Assembly: GCF_022898935.1 (NCBI RefSeq)
Contig: NZ_JALIRP010000002.1
Span: 620,001 to 684,000 of the forward strand
Direction of reading: 5' to 3'
DNA: 64,000 bases
DNA from: Paenibacillus mangrovi
Lineage (GTDB): Bacteria; Bacillota; Bacilli; Paenibacillales; Paenibacillaceae
Both the position numbers and the translations under genes were made by a program. The notes under the pieces are model-generated. The model worked only from the letters and a program-made list of their open reading frames with translations, had not been told where the DNA came from and did no database searches. This document shows positions 32,736-41,461 of this stretch, in pieces; positions within the stretch are counted from its first letter, which is position 1, and every line of letters begins with the position of its first letter.

Positions 32736-35078
32736 TTAAATGTGTATCATTTCAAATTGCAGCTGCCCGGTAAAGCTTACTTTTTTGCCTTCGATAACCA
32801 GATGGATTTCATCCTTGGAATCGGTTGTGATCTGAAGCTGATCCTTCGTGATGTTCAACTTCAGCAGCGAGCCCTTCCAGTACAGCGGAAAGGATAAACG
32901 CTGCCACTTTCCAGGAATTTTCGGATGAAGGTGAAGCTCGCCGTCCAGCATCCGTACTCCGGCAAATCCCATAACAACGCATTGCCAAATTCCGCCTAGA
33001 GAAGCGGAATGAATTCCTGCGTCAGACGAGTGTTCATGCGGTCCCAAATCGATTTCGGTTGCCCGGCGGAAAAGCTCGTAAGCCAATTTTTTATCATCAA
33101 AATCACTTGCCAGAATGCTGTGTGTCGAAAAGGATAATGAAGAATCATGCAGCGTTTTGGGCTCGTAATAATCGTAATTCGCCCGCTTCAGCTCAGGTGC
33201 AAACCGGTTCTCCAGCAGATAGAACAACATTAAGATGTCCGCCTGCTTGGATACCTGCATCTCATTGACCTGATCCAGACTGTAATCTTGGAACAGAGTG
33301 CCTACTTTAGTCTGCGATTTGTAAGGTGTCAGATCCAGAATTCGCTTCTCCAGATACGTGTCATCCTGCGCGATAATACCCCGTTCATCCGGCTTAGGAA
33401 GATAGATTCCTGCCGCTTTCTCCTGCCATTCCTGAGCGTAATGCTGAAGACTCAGCGCGGAATCAAGGTGGCTCAGCAGCTGCGGATTCCGGGTCTTCAG
33501 TTCATCATAATACTGGAGAGCAAGCTGGAGATTAAAATGCGCCATATAATTTGTAAACGCATTGTTGTCCACATGCTCCTTGTATTCGTCCGGACCGATG
33601 ACCTCGTTGATCTCGTACCTGGAAGCTTCTTCATCCCACTCCAGACGGCTAGCCCAGAAAGTAGCGGTATCGAAGATCATCTCATATCCGTAATCATCCA
33701 TGAACTTCTGATCTCCTGTTGCCTGATAGTAATGCCATACCGCATAAGCAATATCGGATGTGATATGCTGCTCGATGAAACCTGACCAGATCTTGGTCTG
33801 TTTGCCTGTTACGATGTCAACGGCTCCCCATACTGGAGTCACTTCCCCATCACTTGGCCAGGCGACCTCCCAAGGATACATCGCTCCTTCGTATCCGTTT
33901 TCTTTCGCCTTCCTTCTTGCACCCTCAAGCCCAAGATATCTGTATTCCAGCAGCGTTCTGGCAACCTCAGGCTCACTGTAAATAAAGAACGGGAGGATAA
34001 AGATCTCGGTATCCCAGAAGGAATGCCCCTTATAGCCTTCTCCGCTAAGGCCTTTGGCCCCGATGCCCATACGGCGGTCATGAACCGGCGTCATCACCAT
34101 CATGTGATAGATTGCAAACCGGAGGGCCAGCAGATCAAAGCGGTTAGCGGATTCAATCTCAAAATGGTATCTGTCCCATAGCGACGCCCATGCCTGCTGA
34201 TTCTGCTCGAACAGCCTGTCGTAACCCGTTGCCCCGGACTTTTTAAGCGTTTCCAGCGAACGTGTACGAAGACTTTCCAGATTTCCTGCATCATGTACAT
34301 CCGAGTCCCGGCTGGTATGTACCTGGATCAGCTTCTGCATTTCCAGTGTCTGCCCTGCCTTCAGCTCCACGCTGTAAGCCATTTCCATCTTGCGGCGTTC
34401 AATCTCCATCTGCGGTGCCAGTTCGACAGCAGTTCCGTCGATCCAAAACTGATGCTGAGCGCTTAAGACAAAATCAACCTTAGTCTCGGTCGTTGTCTGA
34501 ATCAGCTGAAGGTATTTCTTGTCAAAGATCCGCTTCTCGCCTTCGTGAAAATGCTGGCTGCCGGAATTACTCATCTGCGCATTAATGCCAGAAGCCAATC
34601 GGAGAGAGATACCCTCATCCAGCGGTGTGATTTGCAGCTTCATGCCAATCAGATGCCGATCATGCATGGATACAAAACGTCTGAACTCCAATCGGATCCT
34701 CTTCCCTTGATCACTCTCCCAAACGAAGGAACGAGTCAGCTCGGCATCACGCAGGTTGAGCGTACGAGCGTAGTCGGTCACACTCCCGGTCTCCAGAGTG
34801 AAGCGTTTCCCATCAATCAGCAGCTCCACCTGCGTCACGTCCGCCGCATTCGGCAGCTCCGTTACCTCGAAATCATCAAATCGGTTAAACGTCCCATTCA
34901 CAAACAAATTCCGTGTTGCCCCAATATAGGCTTCCTCAGTTGCAGAACGAAGTCCCATATATCCATTGCCAAGGGACATCACCGATTCGCACTTGCCTTG
35001 AGCTAGCGGATTAAATTCCGTCTCCGTAAAGCTCCACTGATCCAATTCAGGTCTCTGTATAGCGTCATAACTTAGCAT
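32736..35078 (-). CDS. Glycoside hydrolase family 65 disaccharide phosphorylase
   Basis: A 780-residue cytoplasmic protein of GH65 layout: N-terminal beta-sandwich (about 1-270), linker helices, (alpha/alpha)6 barrel (about 320-690) and small C-terminal beta domain. The catalytic acid is Glu498 in the block VIGPDEYKEHVDNNAFTNY, and the phosphate-binding region and HSFWDTEIFILPFF block are typical. The family phosphorolyses maltose, kojibiose, nigerose or trehalose with inversion, releasing beta-glucose-1-phosphate. The acceptor-loop sequence cannot be assigned to one sugar by eye. ATG at 35078 fits AGGAGTTGAAACGT. The pgmB gene in the same operon consumes the product. Confidence 0.92.
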   Translation of the reverse strand: MLSYDAIQRPELDQWSFTETEFNPLAQGKCESVMSLGNGYMGLRSATEEAYIGATRNLFVNGTFNRFDDFEVTELPNAADVTQVELLIDGKRFTLETGSVTDYARTLNLRDAELTRSFVWESDQGKRIRLEFRRFVSMHDRHLIGMKLQITPLDEGISLRLASGINAQMSNSGSQHFHEGEKRIFDKKYLQLIQTTTETKVDFVLSAQHQFWIDGTAVELAPQMEIERRKMEMAYSVELKAGQTLEMQKLIQVHTSRDSDVHDAGNLESLRTRSLETLKKSGATGYDRLFEQNQQAWASLWDRYHFEIESANRFDLLALRFAIYHMMVMTPVHDRRMGIGAKGLSGEGYKGHSFWDTEIFILPFFIYSEPEVARTLLEYRYLGLEGARRKAKENGYEGAMYPWEVAWPSDGEVTPVWGAVDIVTGKQTKIWSGFIEQHITSDIAYAVWHYYQATGDQKFMDDYGYEMIFDTATFWASRLEWDEEASRYEINEVIGPDEYKEHVDNNAFTNYMAHFNLQLALQYYDELKTRNPQLLSHLDSALSLQHYAQEWQEKAAGIYLPKPDERGIIAQDDTYLEKRILDLTPYKSQTKVGTLFQDYSLDQVNEMQVSKQADILMLFYLLENRFAPELKRANYDYYEPKTLHDSSLSFSTHSILASDFDDKKLAYELFRRATEIDLGPHEHSSDAGIHSASLGGIWQCVVMGFAGVRMLDGELHLHPKIPGKWQRLSFPLYWKGSLLKLNITKDQLQITTDSKDEIHLVIEGKKVSFTGQLQFEMIHI

Positions 35079-35120
35079 ACGTTTCAACTCCTGTCTGTCT
35101 CTAAAAGCCTTGATTTCATT

Positions 35121-35140
35121 GAAACGAAATCGATTTCGAA
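35121..35140. promoter_or_regulatory. LacI-type operator palindrome
   Basis: Palindromic core CGAAATCGATTTCG (35125-35138), flanked by GAAA and AAC, lies in the 5' untranslated leader of the phosphorylase operon, some 45 bp downstream of the promoter -10 box. This central-CG palindrome is typical of LacI/GalR-family operators, and the regulator gene is immediately upstream. Confidence 0.7.
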
Positions 35141-35164
35141 CTCCTCAAAAAAATATTACTTTAC

Positions 35165-35214
35165 CTGAAAGCGCTTCCGACGTGATTATAGCATCGCTAC
35201 AGATTCCCTGTCAA
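35165..35214 (-). promoter_or_regulatory. Consensus promoter with cre site for the phosphorylase operon, inside the lacI 3' end
   Basis: On the minus strand the -35 TTGACA (35214-35209) and -10 TATAAT (35190-35185) are both perfect, 18 bp apart. They lie in the last codons and stop of the lacI gene. The start region carries TGAAAGCGCTTCCG (35167-35179), a good cre (CcpA) match. The operon is thus probably under both glucose repression and local LacI control. Confidence 0.75.
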
Positions 35215-36196
35215 CCAAATGAAATGAAATTTTTTGATGCTGCCCTGCTTCCCTCTTCTCCAGAATACCGATGACCTGCTCAAAGGCCATAAAAGCCATG
35301 TGCTGAAAATCCTGATGCACCGTGGTCAGCCTTGGCGTCGTATAGCTCGAAAGTACAATATCGTCGAAGCCGATAATGGATAACCTTTTAGGCACATGAA
35401 TATTCAGCTCCCGGCACCGGCTCATAAACCCGATCGCCATCAAATCGCTGGCAAAAAATATGGCCGTCATCTCCGGATGAGCTTGCAGATAAGAGTCTGC
35501 CAATTCATAAGCATACTCTTCGGTATAATCGCCATTAACGACAATCGACGGGTCATAGTCAATGTCGTTCTGTTCCAGCGCCTGACGATATCCCTCCTGC
35601 CGTTCTTTACTGACAACCGCATAGTTGTGCCCGTTCACCATGCCGATCCGGCGGTGCCCATGGTTCACCAAATGCTGTACGGCGCATTTTGCAGCCTCCA
35701 CGTTATCGGTCATAATCGAGCCGGTGTTGGTCCCTGTAATATCCGCGTCAATAACGACACAGGGAAAGTTGCTGTCCACAATTTCCAGAAAATACGGGTC
35801 GGTCGTTTTCAGACCGGTAATAACGGCTCCGGAAACCTTATGCTCCTTGCAGAACTGCCAATACGATTTGTCCTGCTGCTCCGACAAGCTGCGGGTATAG
35901 AGCAGCACCTCATAATTATAATGTGATGCCGCCTCAAAAATACCTGTCATCATTTTGAACAAAACGCCGTCTTTGCCGTTGGAATACTCAAAATTCGAGA
36001 AAATAAGGGCGATGGATTTGGTTACTTTCTGCTTCAGGTTTTTGGCAAGCATATTCGGAGAATAATTCAAGTCTTCAACTGCTTTCAAAACCTTTTTCCT
36101 TGTCTCTTCACTTACATCGGTATACCCGTTCAATGCCTTGGAAACTACCGTTGTTGAAACGTTCGCATGTTTTGCTACATCCTTAATCGTTGCCAT
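35186..36196 (-). CDS. LacI/GalR family transcriptional regulator
   Basis: A 336-residue protein: N-terminal LacI helix-turn-helix (TIKDVAKHANVSTTVVSKAL, residues 3-22) with hinge NYSPNMLAKNL, then a periplasmic-binding-like sensor domain (about 60-330). ATG follows GGAGGAGGTGAGAGG. It is encoded between the phosphorylase operon and a divergent sugar-transporter operon and may control both. The operator at 35121-35140 is a candidate. The effector is probably the imported disaccharide or a sugar phosphate. Confidence 0.93.
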   Translation of the reverse strand: MATIKDVAKHANVSTTVVSKALNGYTDVSEETRKKVLKAVEDLNYSPNMLAKNLKQKVTKSIALIFSNFEYSNGKDGVLFKMMTGIFEAASHYNYEVLLYTRSLSEQQDKSYWQFCKEHKVSGAVITGLKTTDPYFLEIVDSNFPCVVIDADITGTNTGSIMTDNVEAAKCAVQHLVNHGHRRIGMVNGHNYAVVSKERQEGYRQALEQNDIDYDPSIVVNGDYTEEYAYELADSYLQAHPEMTAIFFASDLMAIGFMSRCRELNIHVPKRLSIIGFDDIVLSSYTTPRLTTVHQDFQHMAFMAFEQVIGILEKREAGQHQKISFHLVDRESVAML

Positions 36197-36248
36197 CCTC
36201 TCACCTCCTCCTGCTGCTTAAATTTTAAAAACGTTCATATATTCACAT

Positions 36249-36277
36249 ATTAAATCATAGTGTCGATATCCTGTCAA
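36249..36277 (-). promoter_or_regulatory. Promoter of the lacI-type gene
   Basis: Minus-strand -35 TTGACA (36277-36272) and -10 TTTAAT (36254-36249) at 17-bp spacing, about 50 bp upstream of the lacI ATG. Confidence 0.7.
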
Positions 36278-36425
36278 AATCGAATACAACCCTCCGGTTT
36301 TTCTCTTTCTGACAAGCTTTGTAAGTAACCCTCTTCTATTTCGTACGAGACTGAATAAGCTATGGATAGGGTTATACGGGAAATTTTTATCGCATCGAAC
36401 ACATAATTAAGGAGGGTTAGCTTTG

Positions 36426-37817
36426 ATGATCCCAAAAACAAAATGGGCTGCACTCGGTATTGCTGCTTTACTCGCTATAGCCCCACTTACAGGCTGCGGC
36501 AGCTCCAAAGATGAGGCCAAACAACCGGAGGCACCAAAGACAGAAACACCAAAAACAGAAGCACCAAAAACCCAAACGGATAACGGAACCAAGACCGAAA
36601 ACACCGACAATGGAGCTAAGAAACTCACAGGTGATTTTGAAATCCAGTACTTTGTAGGCGGATACGGCGATAAATGGTGGAAGAAAGTCATCGCTGACTT
36701 CCAAGCTGCAAACCCTGATCTGAAAATTAAAGAAAACGCCGGACCTAAGATCAATGATCAAATGAAACCCCGCTGGGTTGGAGGCAATCCACCGGATTTC
36801 GTATACATCGACGGACCTAACCTGAATGACCGCCAAATGGTCGATGACGGACAACTCGAAGATCTGACCGACTGGATAAAGGATGCCAAAAACATCGACG
36901 GCGAGAAGATCTCAGATATTTTGGCACAGCCTCCACAGCAGTTTGACGGAAAAGTATATGACATCCCTCTCGTTCTAAACTCATGGGGTGTATTCTGGGA
37001 TAAAGCCCTCTTTAAAGAAAAAGGATGGGATGAGCCAACCGACTGGCAGTCCTTCATGTCCGTGAGCGACAAGATCAAAGCCGCCGGAATAACACCTTTC
37101 ATCCACACAGGTAAATATCCGTACTACATTAACGCTTCCATCCTCTATCCTGCCATCGTTTCTGCGAATAACAACGACATTTCGATCCTTCAAGACATGG
37201 CTGCTTCCAAGGTTGAAGCTTTCCAGAATCCTGCTGTTCTGACTGCCCTGAACAAAATCGTGGAGCTTCGCGATAAAGGGTTCATCGACAAAGCTTCCAT
37301 CCAAATCAACCATACGGATTCCCAAATGCTCTTCCTGCAGCATAAGGATGCCTTTATTCCGAACGGTCTCTGGCTGCCTAACGAAATGGCTAAAGACATT
37401 CCAGGCGGGTTCACTTTCGGATTTATTCCTTCGGTTACGCAAGATGCCGGCGGTAAAGTCGTTGCGAACACATCCACAGCTAACGTAGCCATCGCGAAAA
37501 ATGCAAAGAACAAAGAAGCTGCAAAAGCATTCCTGGAATTCATATTCTCCAAAGCTCAAGCTTCCCAATGGGCAGAGCTCAGCGGCGCTCCTTCCAATAT
37601 CAAGGGCGATATCAGCGCTTCCAACGCGCCAGGCCATGTTAAGGACGCAGCTAAATTCCTGACCGATCCAAACACTGTCGTCGTTCCTGCCATTACCTTC
37701 AACGCCGACGTTGTAAAGGTTATGGAGGACGCTACAGACGCTCTGACCATCAGTAAAATCACTCCTGAACAATGGGTTGAACGTGTCGTAGAAGCAGCAA
37801 AAAAAGTATCTAAATAA
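36426..37817 (+). CDS. Carbohydrate-binding lipoprotein of ABC importer
   Basis: A 463-residue lipoprotein with lipobox LTGC (Cys24), a low-complexity linker of repeated Pro-Lys-Thr-Glu units (about 30-65), and a CUT1 binding fold. ATG at 36426 follows AAGGAGGGTTAGC; a TTG one codon upstream is also possible. The gene is divergent from lacI and starts a three-gene importer operon with no enzyme and no ATPase gene. Substrate unknown, though proximity to lacI suggests a related glucoside. Confidence 0.9.
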   Translation: MIPKTKWAALGIAALLAIAPLTGCGSSKDEAKQPEAPKTETPKTEAPKTQTDNGTKTENTDNGAKKLTGDFEIQYFVGGYGDKWWKKVIADFQAANPDLKIKENAGPKINDQMKPRWVGGNPPDFVYIDGPNLNDRQMVDDGQLEDLTDWIKDAKNIDGEKISDILAQPPQQFDGKVYDIPLVLNSWGVFWDKALFKEKGWDEPTDWQSFMSVSDKIKAAGITPFIHTGKYPYYINASILYPAIVSANNNDISILQDMAASKVEAFQNPAVLTALNKIVELRDKGFIDKASIQINHTDSQMLFLQHKDAFIPNGLWLPNEMAKDIPGGFTFGFIPSVTQDAGGKVVANTSTANVAIAKNAKNKEAAKAFLEFIFSKAQASQWAELSGAPSNIKGDISASNAPGHVKDAAKFLTDPNTVVVPAITFNADVVKVMEDATDALTISKITPEQWVERVVEAAKKVSK

Positions 37818-37835
37818 TATATCTGCAGAGAATTA

Positions 37836-37886
37836 AGGCGGAGGATGGCGAGGATATACTCTTCGGTCATCCTCCTTAAATTATTT
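37836..37886 (+). terminator. Hairpin between binding-protein and permease genes
   Basis: Stem GGAGGATG (37840-37847) and CATCCTCC (37868-37875) with flanking TTAAGG/TTAA, then TTAAATTATTTT. Probably a partial terminator or stability element that lowers permease relative to binding-protein expression. Confidence 0.6.
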
Positions 37887-37906
37887 TGGAAAGGCAGGAT
37901 AACCGG

Positions 37907-38809
37907 ATGAAATTGGGAACAACCAAGTGGCAGCGTAACCTGTTTATAGCAACCTTCATTCTACCCACGTTTCTGTTCTTCTGTCTGTTTACGATTTATC
38001 CTGTTGTACAGGCAATGTATTATTCCTTGTTCGACTGGTCAGGCTCGTCGGATCATAAAAAGTTTATCGGTCTGGACAACTTTAAAGAAATGATTCATGA
38101 CCCGATTATCTGGAACTCCATGGGCAATGACTACTTTCTCGTCGTCGGCAAAATTATCGGCATTATGATTTTGGCAACCTTTTTTGCCATCGCCTTAACC
38201 CGTTTCCGATTCAAATTGTCCAGCTTTTTCCGCTCGATCTTCTTCATTCCGAATGTGATCTCTGTTGTCGTTATCGGCGTACTATGGAATTTCATTTATA
38301 ATCCCCAAATCGGCTTTTTGAACTCTTTTCTATCTTTGTTCACCAAAGACAAGGTAGACATTACATGGCTCGGCTTTACTAGCCATACGATCTGGATGCT
38401 TCTGCCTCCGGCCATCTGGGCGGGTATCGGCTTCTACATGATTCTCATGATCGCAGCCATTCAAAGCATCCCGGAATCTTATTACGAGGCCTCCGGTCTT
38501 GAAGGCGCCGGACAATGGACGCAGTTCCGCTACATTACTCTGCCTCTCATCTGGGAGCAGATGAAGGTGTCCATCCTGAATATTATGATGACGACACTGA
38601 ACGGTTCCTTTGTCATCGTCATGCTCATGACAAGCGGCGGTCCTGACAACTCGACCCAGGTAATGGGTTCCTACTTGTACCAAATGGCCTTTACCCAATA
38701 CCACTTCGGTTACGGCGCAGCCATCGGCGTACTGATTTTGATCGTTTCACTTATTACAACCATCGTACTGCAGCGTTTAATGCACCAGGAAACGATTGAA
38801 ATCAGCTGA
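37907..38809 (+). CDS. Carbohydrate ABC transporter permease, MalF-like
   Basis: A 300-residue permease with six predicted helices and an EAA loop (YYEASGLEGAGQWTQFRYITLPLIW, split, about residues 200-225) in which the second alanine is replaced by serine. ATG at 37907 follows GGCAGGATAACCGG; a TTG 21 bp upstream is less likely. It pairs with the next gene. Confidence 0.9.
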   Translation: MKLGTTKWQRNLFIATFILPTFLFFCLFTIYPVVQAMYYSLFDWSGSSDHKKFIGLDNFKEMIHDPIIWNSMGNDYFLVVGKIIGIMILATFFAIALTRFRFKLSSFFRSIFFIPNVISVVVIGVLWNFIYNPQIGFLNSFLSLFTKDKVDITWLGFTSHTIWMLLPPAIWAGIGFYMILMIAAIQSIPESYYEASGLEGAGQWTQFRYITLPLIWEQMKVSILNIMMTTLNGSFVIVMLMTSGGPDNSTQVMGSYLYQMAFTQYHFGYGAAIGVLILIVSLITTIVLQRLMHQETIEIS

Positions 38810-38835
38810 TTTAGAAAGCCCAGGAGGAACAAACT

Positions 38836-39681
38836 ATGAAAACAGGCGGTTTAAATCCAATATATAAAATCATATTCTACGCTATTCTGATCATCTGGAG
38901 TCTGTCGGTGCTTTATCCGCTGCTGTGGACACTGCTCGACGCTCTCAAAAACAATGATCAGTTTTTCCGGAAAATGCCTTGGTCTCTGCCGGACTTTCCG
39001 CTGCTGTGGAGCAACTTCACGTATGTTTGGAGCGAATTCAGCTTCGATAAATACTTTATGAACTCCGTTGTGGTCACGATTGGATCGACTTTGCTGGGAC
39101 TGTTTCTGGCAGCAACCACTGCCTACATACTGGCAAGATACCCGTTCAAAGGCAGCAATGTGCTGTATCTGATCTACATCGCATCCATGATGATTCCTTT
39201 CAGCCTTGCGCTAATTCCACTGTTTTTCCTGCTCAACTCCATGCACCTGACCAACTCTTCCTTTGGTCTGATTCTTGTGTATGCCTCCACTTTGATTGCC
39301 TTCGGCATCTTCGTTCTGGTCGGTTTTTTCAAAAGCCTGCCTACAGAATTGGAGGAAGCCGCCGCCATCGATGGTGCATCCTATTTCGGCATTTTCTTCA
39401 GAGTGATGCTCCCTCTGTCTCAGCCTGGTCTGATCACGGTAGGAATCGTCAACGTGCTGAACATTTGGAACGAATACATTATCGGTACTATTCTGGTCAA
39501 CGATCCGGTGCACTACACCCTGCCTGTCGGGATCGCCATGATGCAGGCGCAAATGCAATACCGTACAGAATGGGGTCCTCTTTTCGCAGGGCTGCTCATT
39601 ACCATTGTTCCGGTTCTCATTATCTACATGTTCTTCCAGCGCCAAATTGCCAGCGGTATAACAGCGGGCGCCATCAAATAA
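38836..39681 (+). CDS. Carbohydrate ABC transporter permease, MalG-like
   Basis: A 281-residue permease with six predicted helices and the EAA loop LEEAAAIDGASYFGIFFRVMLPLSQP (split, about 173-199), ending FFQRQIASGITAGAIK. ATG after CCAGGAGGAACAAACT, 26 bp after the partner permease. Last gene of the operon, followed by a strong terminator about 150 bp on. Confidence 0.92.
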   Translation: MKTGGLNPIYKIIFYAILIIWSLSVLYPLLWTLLDALKNNDQFFRKMPWSLPDFPLLWSNFTYVWSEFSFDKYFMNSVVVTIGSTLLGLFLAATTAYILARYPFKGSNVLYLIYIASMMIPFSLALIPLFFLLNSMHLTNSSFGLILVYASTLIAFGIFVLVGFFKSLPTELEEAAAIDGASYFGIFFRVMLPLSQPGLITVGIVNVLNIWNEYIIGTILVNDPVHYTLPVGIAMMQAQMQYRTEWGPLFAGLLITIVPVLIIYMFFQRQIASGITAGAIK

Positions 39682-39834
39682 AGCTTTCTTATCAATACAA
39701 CATGTACATATGCTGGGGTCTCGCATTGGCTCTCGCATCCAGGCTCATCAGTAAATACTCAATAAGAGTGCTCCTTGCCATCCCGCCTTGCGGCGCCATT
39801 AGAGTTGCGAATTACGTTTGTTTTTGGAGAGAGA

Positions 39835-39888
39835 AACGGGTAGGGGGGTGTTACGGCCGCTCCGCTTCTTCCCCCTACCCGTTCTTTT
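39835..39888. terminator. Strong bidirectional terminator
   Basis: Stem AACGGGTAGGGGG (39835-39847) and CCCCCTACCCGTT (39871-39883), then CTTTT. It serves the importer operon on the plus strand and lies downstream of the convergent aminopeptidase gene on the minus strand. Confidence 0.85.
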
Positions 39889-39933
39889 GCTCGCCTTTGC
39901 TGCTGCCATTATGCCCTCGGTAATTACATGCCT

Positions 39934-40887
39934 TTATCTTGCCGCATTGGCTTTCGCCATGAACGCTTCGATCTCATCAACCGTCTTCAAAATGCCTTCC
40001 GAGAGCACTTCGCAGCCGTCTGCCGTGACAAGCACGTCGTCCTCGATGCGGATTCCAATGCCTTCTTCAGTGATGTAGATTCCCGGCTCCACGGTTAGCA
40101 CCATACCCGGCTGCAGCTCTATGTTGTAATCGCCGACGTCATGCGTATCAAGTCCAAGGCCGTGGCTGACCCCGTGATAATAGAAGTTAGCCAACTCCTG
40201 ATCGTTCCCGATCAAGCCGAGATCCTTGCACCCTTCGGCCAACACTTGTTTGGTGATTTCGTTCAAATTGGCGAACGGAATACCCGGCTTGATCGCCTTA
40301 ATGACTTCCAGCTCCGCCTTTAGTACCAGATTGTAAATCGACTTCTGGCGCTCGCTGAACGTGCCGCTCACCGGTAACGTGCGTGTAATGTCCGCGTTGT
40401 AATGGTCGAATTCCGCACCGATGTCGATCAGCACAAGCTCGCCGTCTTGCACAACTTGTTCGTTATCTTCATAATGCAGCACGGTCGCGCGGGCGCCGCC
40501 AGCCACGATTGGGTCAAAAGCATAATGTTTCGAGCCCGACACGCGCAGGTTGAACGAGAAGTGCGCTTCTAGCTCCGCTTCGTTGATACCCGGACGCATA
40601 TGAGACGCAATGCGCTCGATGCCGTCCTTCGTAATCTCGATGGCGCGCTTCATTTTCGCAATCTCCTCTTGTGATTTGAACATGCGCAGGCGGCTGACCA
40701 GCCGGTACAGATTATGCACCTCGAGTACCGGGTATTGCTCCCGCACCTTGCGCGCAAACAGCTCCGCCCGGCTCGGAAACTCATGAAACCCTCGGCGTTC
40801 GAGGTCGAAAGAAACGCTCTTGTAGTCATAGTTCGTCACGGCCGCATGGAAGAAACGACGGTTGTTTACAAAAAAGGTTTGTTCCAC
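39934..40887 (-). CDS. Aminopeptidase P (M24 metallopeptidase) lacking most of its N-terminal domain
   Basis: A 317-residue protein that contains a complete M24 catalytic domain. All five metal ligands are recognisable: Asp and Asp in VLIDIGAEFDHYNADITRT, His in HGVSHGLGLDTHD, Glu in TVEPGIYI, and Glu in RIEDDV. Family members release an N-terminal residue before proline and usually have about 440-470 residues with an AMP_N domain. Here the N-terminus begins with the usual MEQTFF.NNRR but then jumps to the interdomain linker (VSFDLERR), so roughly 110-130 residues are missing in frame. The start is GTG at 40887 after GGGGGAGTG. Activity on long peptides or dimerisation may be affected. Confidence 0.8.
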   Translation of the reverse strand: MEQTFFVNNRRFFHAAVTNYDYKSVSFDLERRGFHEFPSRAELFARKVREQYPVLEVHNLYRLVSRLRMFKSQEEIAKMKRAIEITKDGIERIASHMRPGINEAELEAHFSFNLRVSGSKHYAFDPIVAGGARATVLHYEDNEQVVQDGELVLIDIGAEFDHYNADITRTLPVSGTFSERQKSIYNLVLKAELEVIKAIKPGIPFANLNEITKQVLAEGCKDLGLIGNDQELANFYYHGVSHGLGLDTHDVGDYNIELQPGMVLTVEPGIYITEEGIGIRIEDDVLVTADGCEVLSEGILKTVDEIEAFMAKANAAR

Positions 40888-41461
40888 GTCTCCACACTCC
40901 CCCTGTCTTTAATATCCAAATATCACCACTATCTTATTATGAAAATGGACAAAAAAAAGACAAAAGTTTGGATATGAGAATTCATTCCTTGCTCTTCGCC
41001 CCGAAAACACCCCAAAAGTCCCCAATTATTTGACAATAAGTTTCATTGACAGTAAATGAAGGTTATTGATACACTTATTTCCATAAAAACATTTGGCCCA
41101 AATTATGAAAATGTTTTGGCTATCGAAAACTACAGAATAAGTTCGTTACTTTCACCCCATTATCCGTTCAAAAACCTTCAAGGATATGCCTCCACCTCAG
41201 AATATTACATGTTCTGCTTTCATTTTCGTACGATTGTCTCCAAAGAAATACAGCTCTTTTGGATGACTATGCCCAATTTTCGGTTTCGTCTTTCGAGCAT
41301 CATGAACATTATTCCTTGAAATTATGGTGTATCTGGGAGAGATCATACCGGTCTCGCCTGTTTACATAAAAATCCGGGCGTGAAAACGCTGTCTTATGGA
41401 GGAGGGAATCTTCAGGCTCTGAATACGCAGTACAAATTTGGTAACGGAGTGTGAATCGTTC
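40888..41461. other. 574-bp intergenic region with possible gene remnant
   Basis: No convincing gene. Two overlapping TTGACA hexamers (41030-41035 and 41046-41051) mark a possible promoter. Positions 41320-41451 form an open stretch without start codon that translates to a protein-like tail (for example GRDHTGLACLHKNPG and SYGGGNLQALNTQYKFG) ending in TGA 7 bp before the M60 peptidase start. It looks like the decayed 3' end of a former gene. Confidence 0.4.

Noticed and set aside
36981..37772. 263-codon minus-strand open frame
   Set aside because: Opposite the binding-protein gene, with no ribosome site or domain.
41056..41319. 87-codon plus-strand open frame before the M60 gene
   Set aside because: No ribosome site and non-protein-like composition; treated as intergenic.
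40888..41461. Possible riboswitch in the long leader of the M60 gene
   Set aside because: I tried to match glycine, SAM, c-di-GMP and fluoride riboswitch cores by eye and found no consistent match; a covariance-model search would be decisive.
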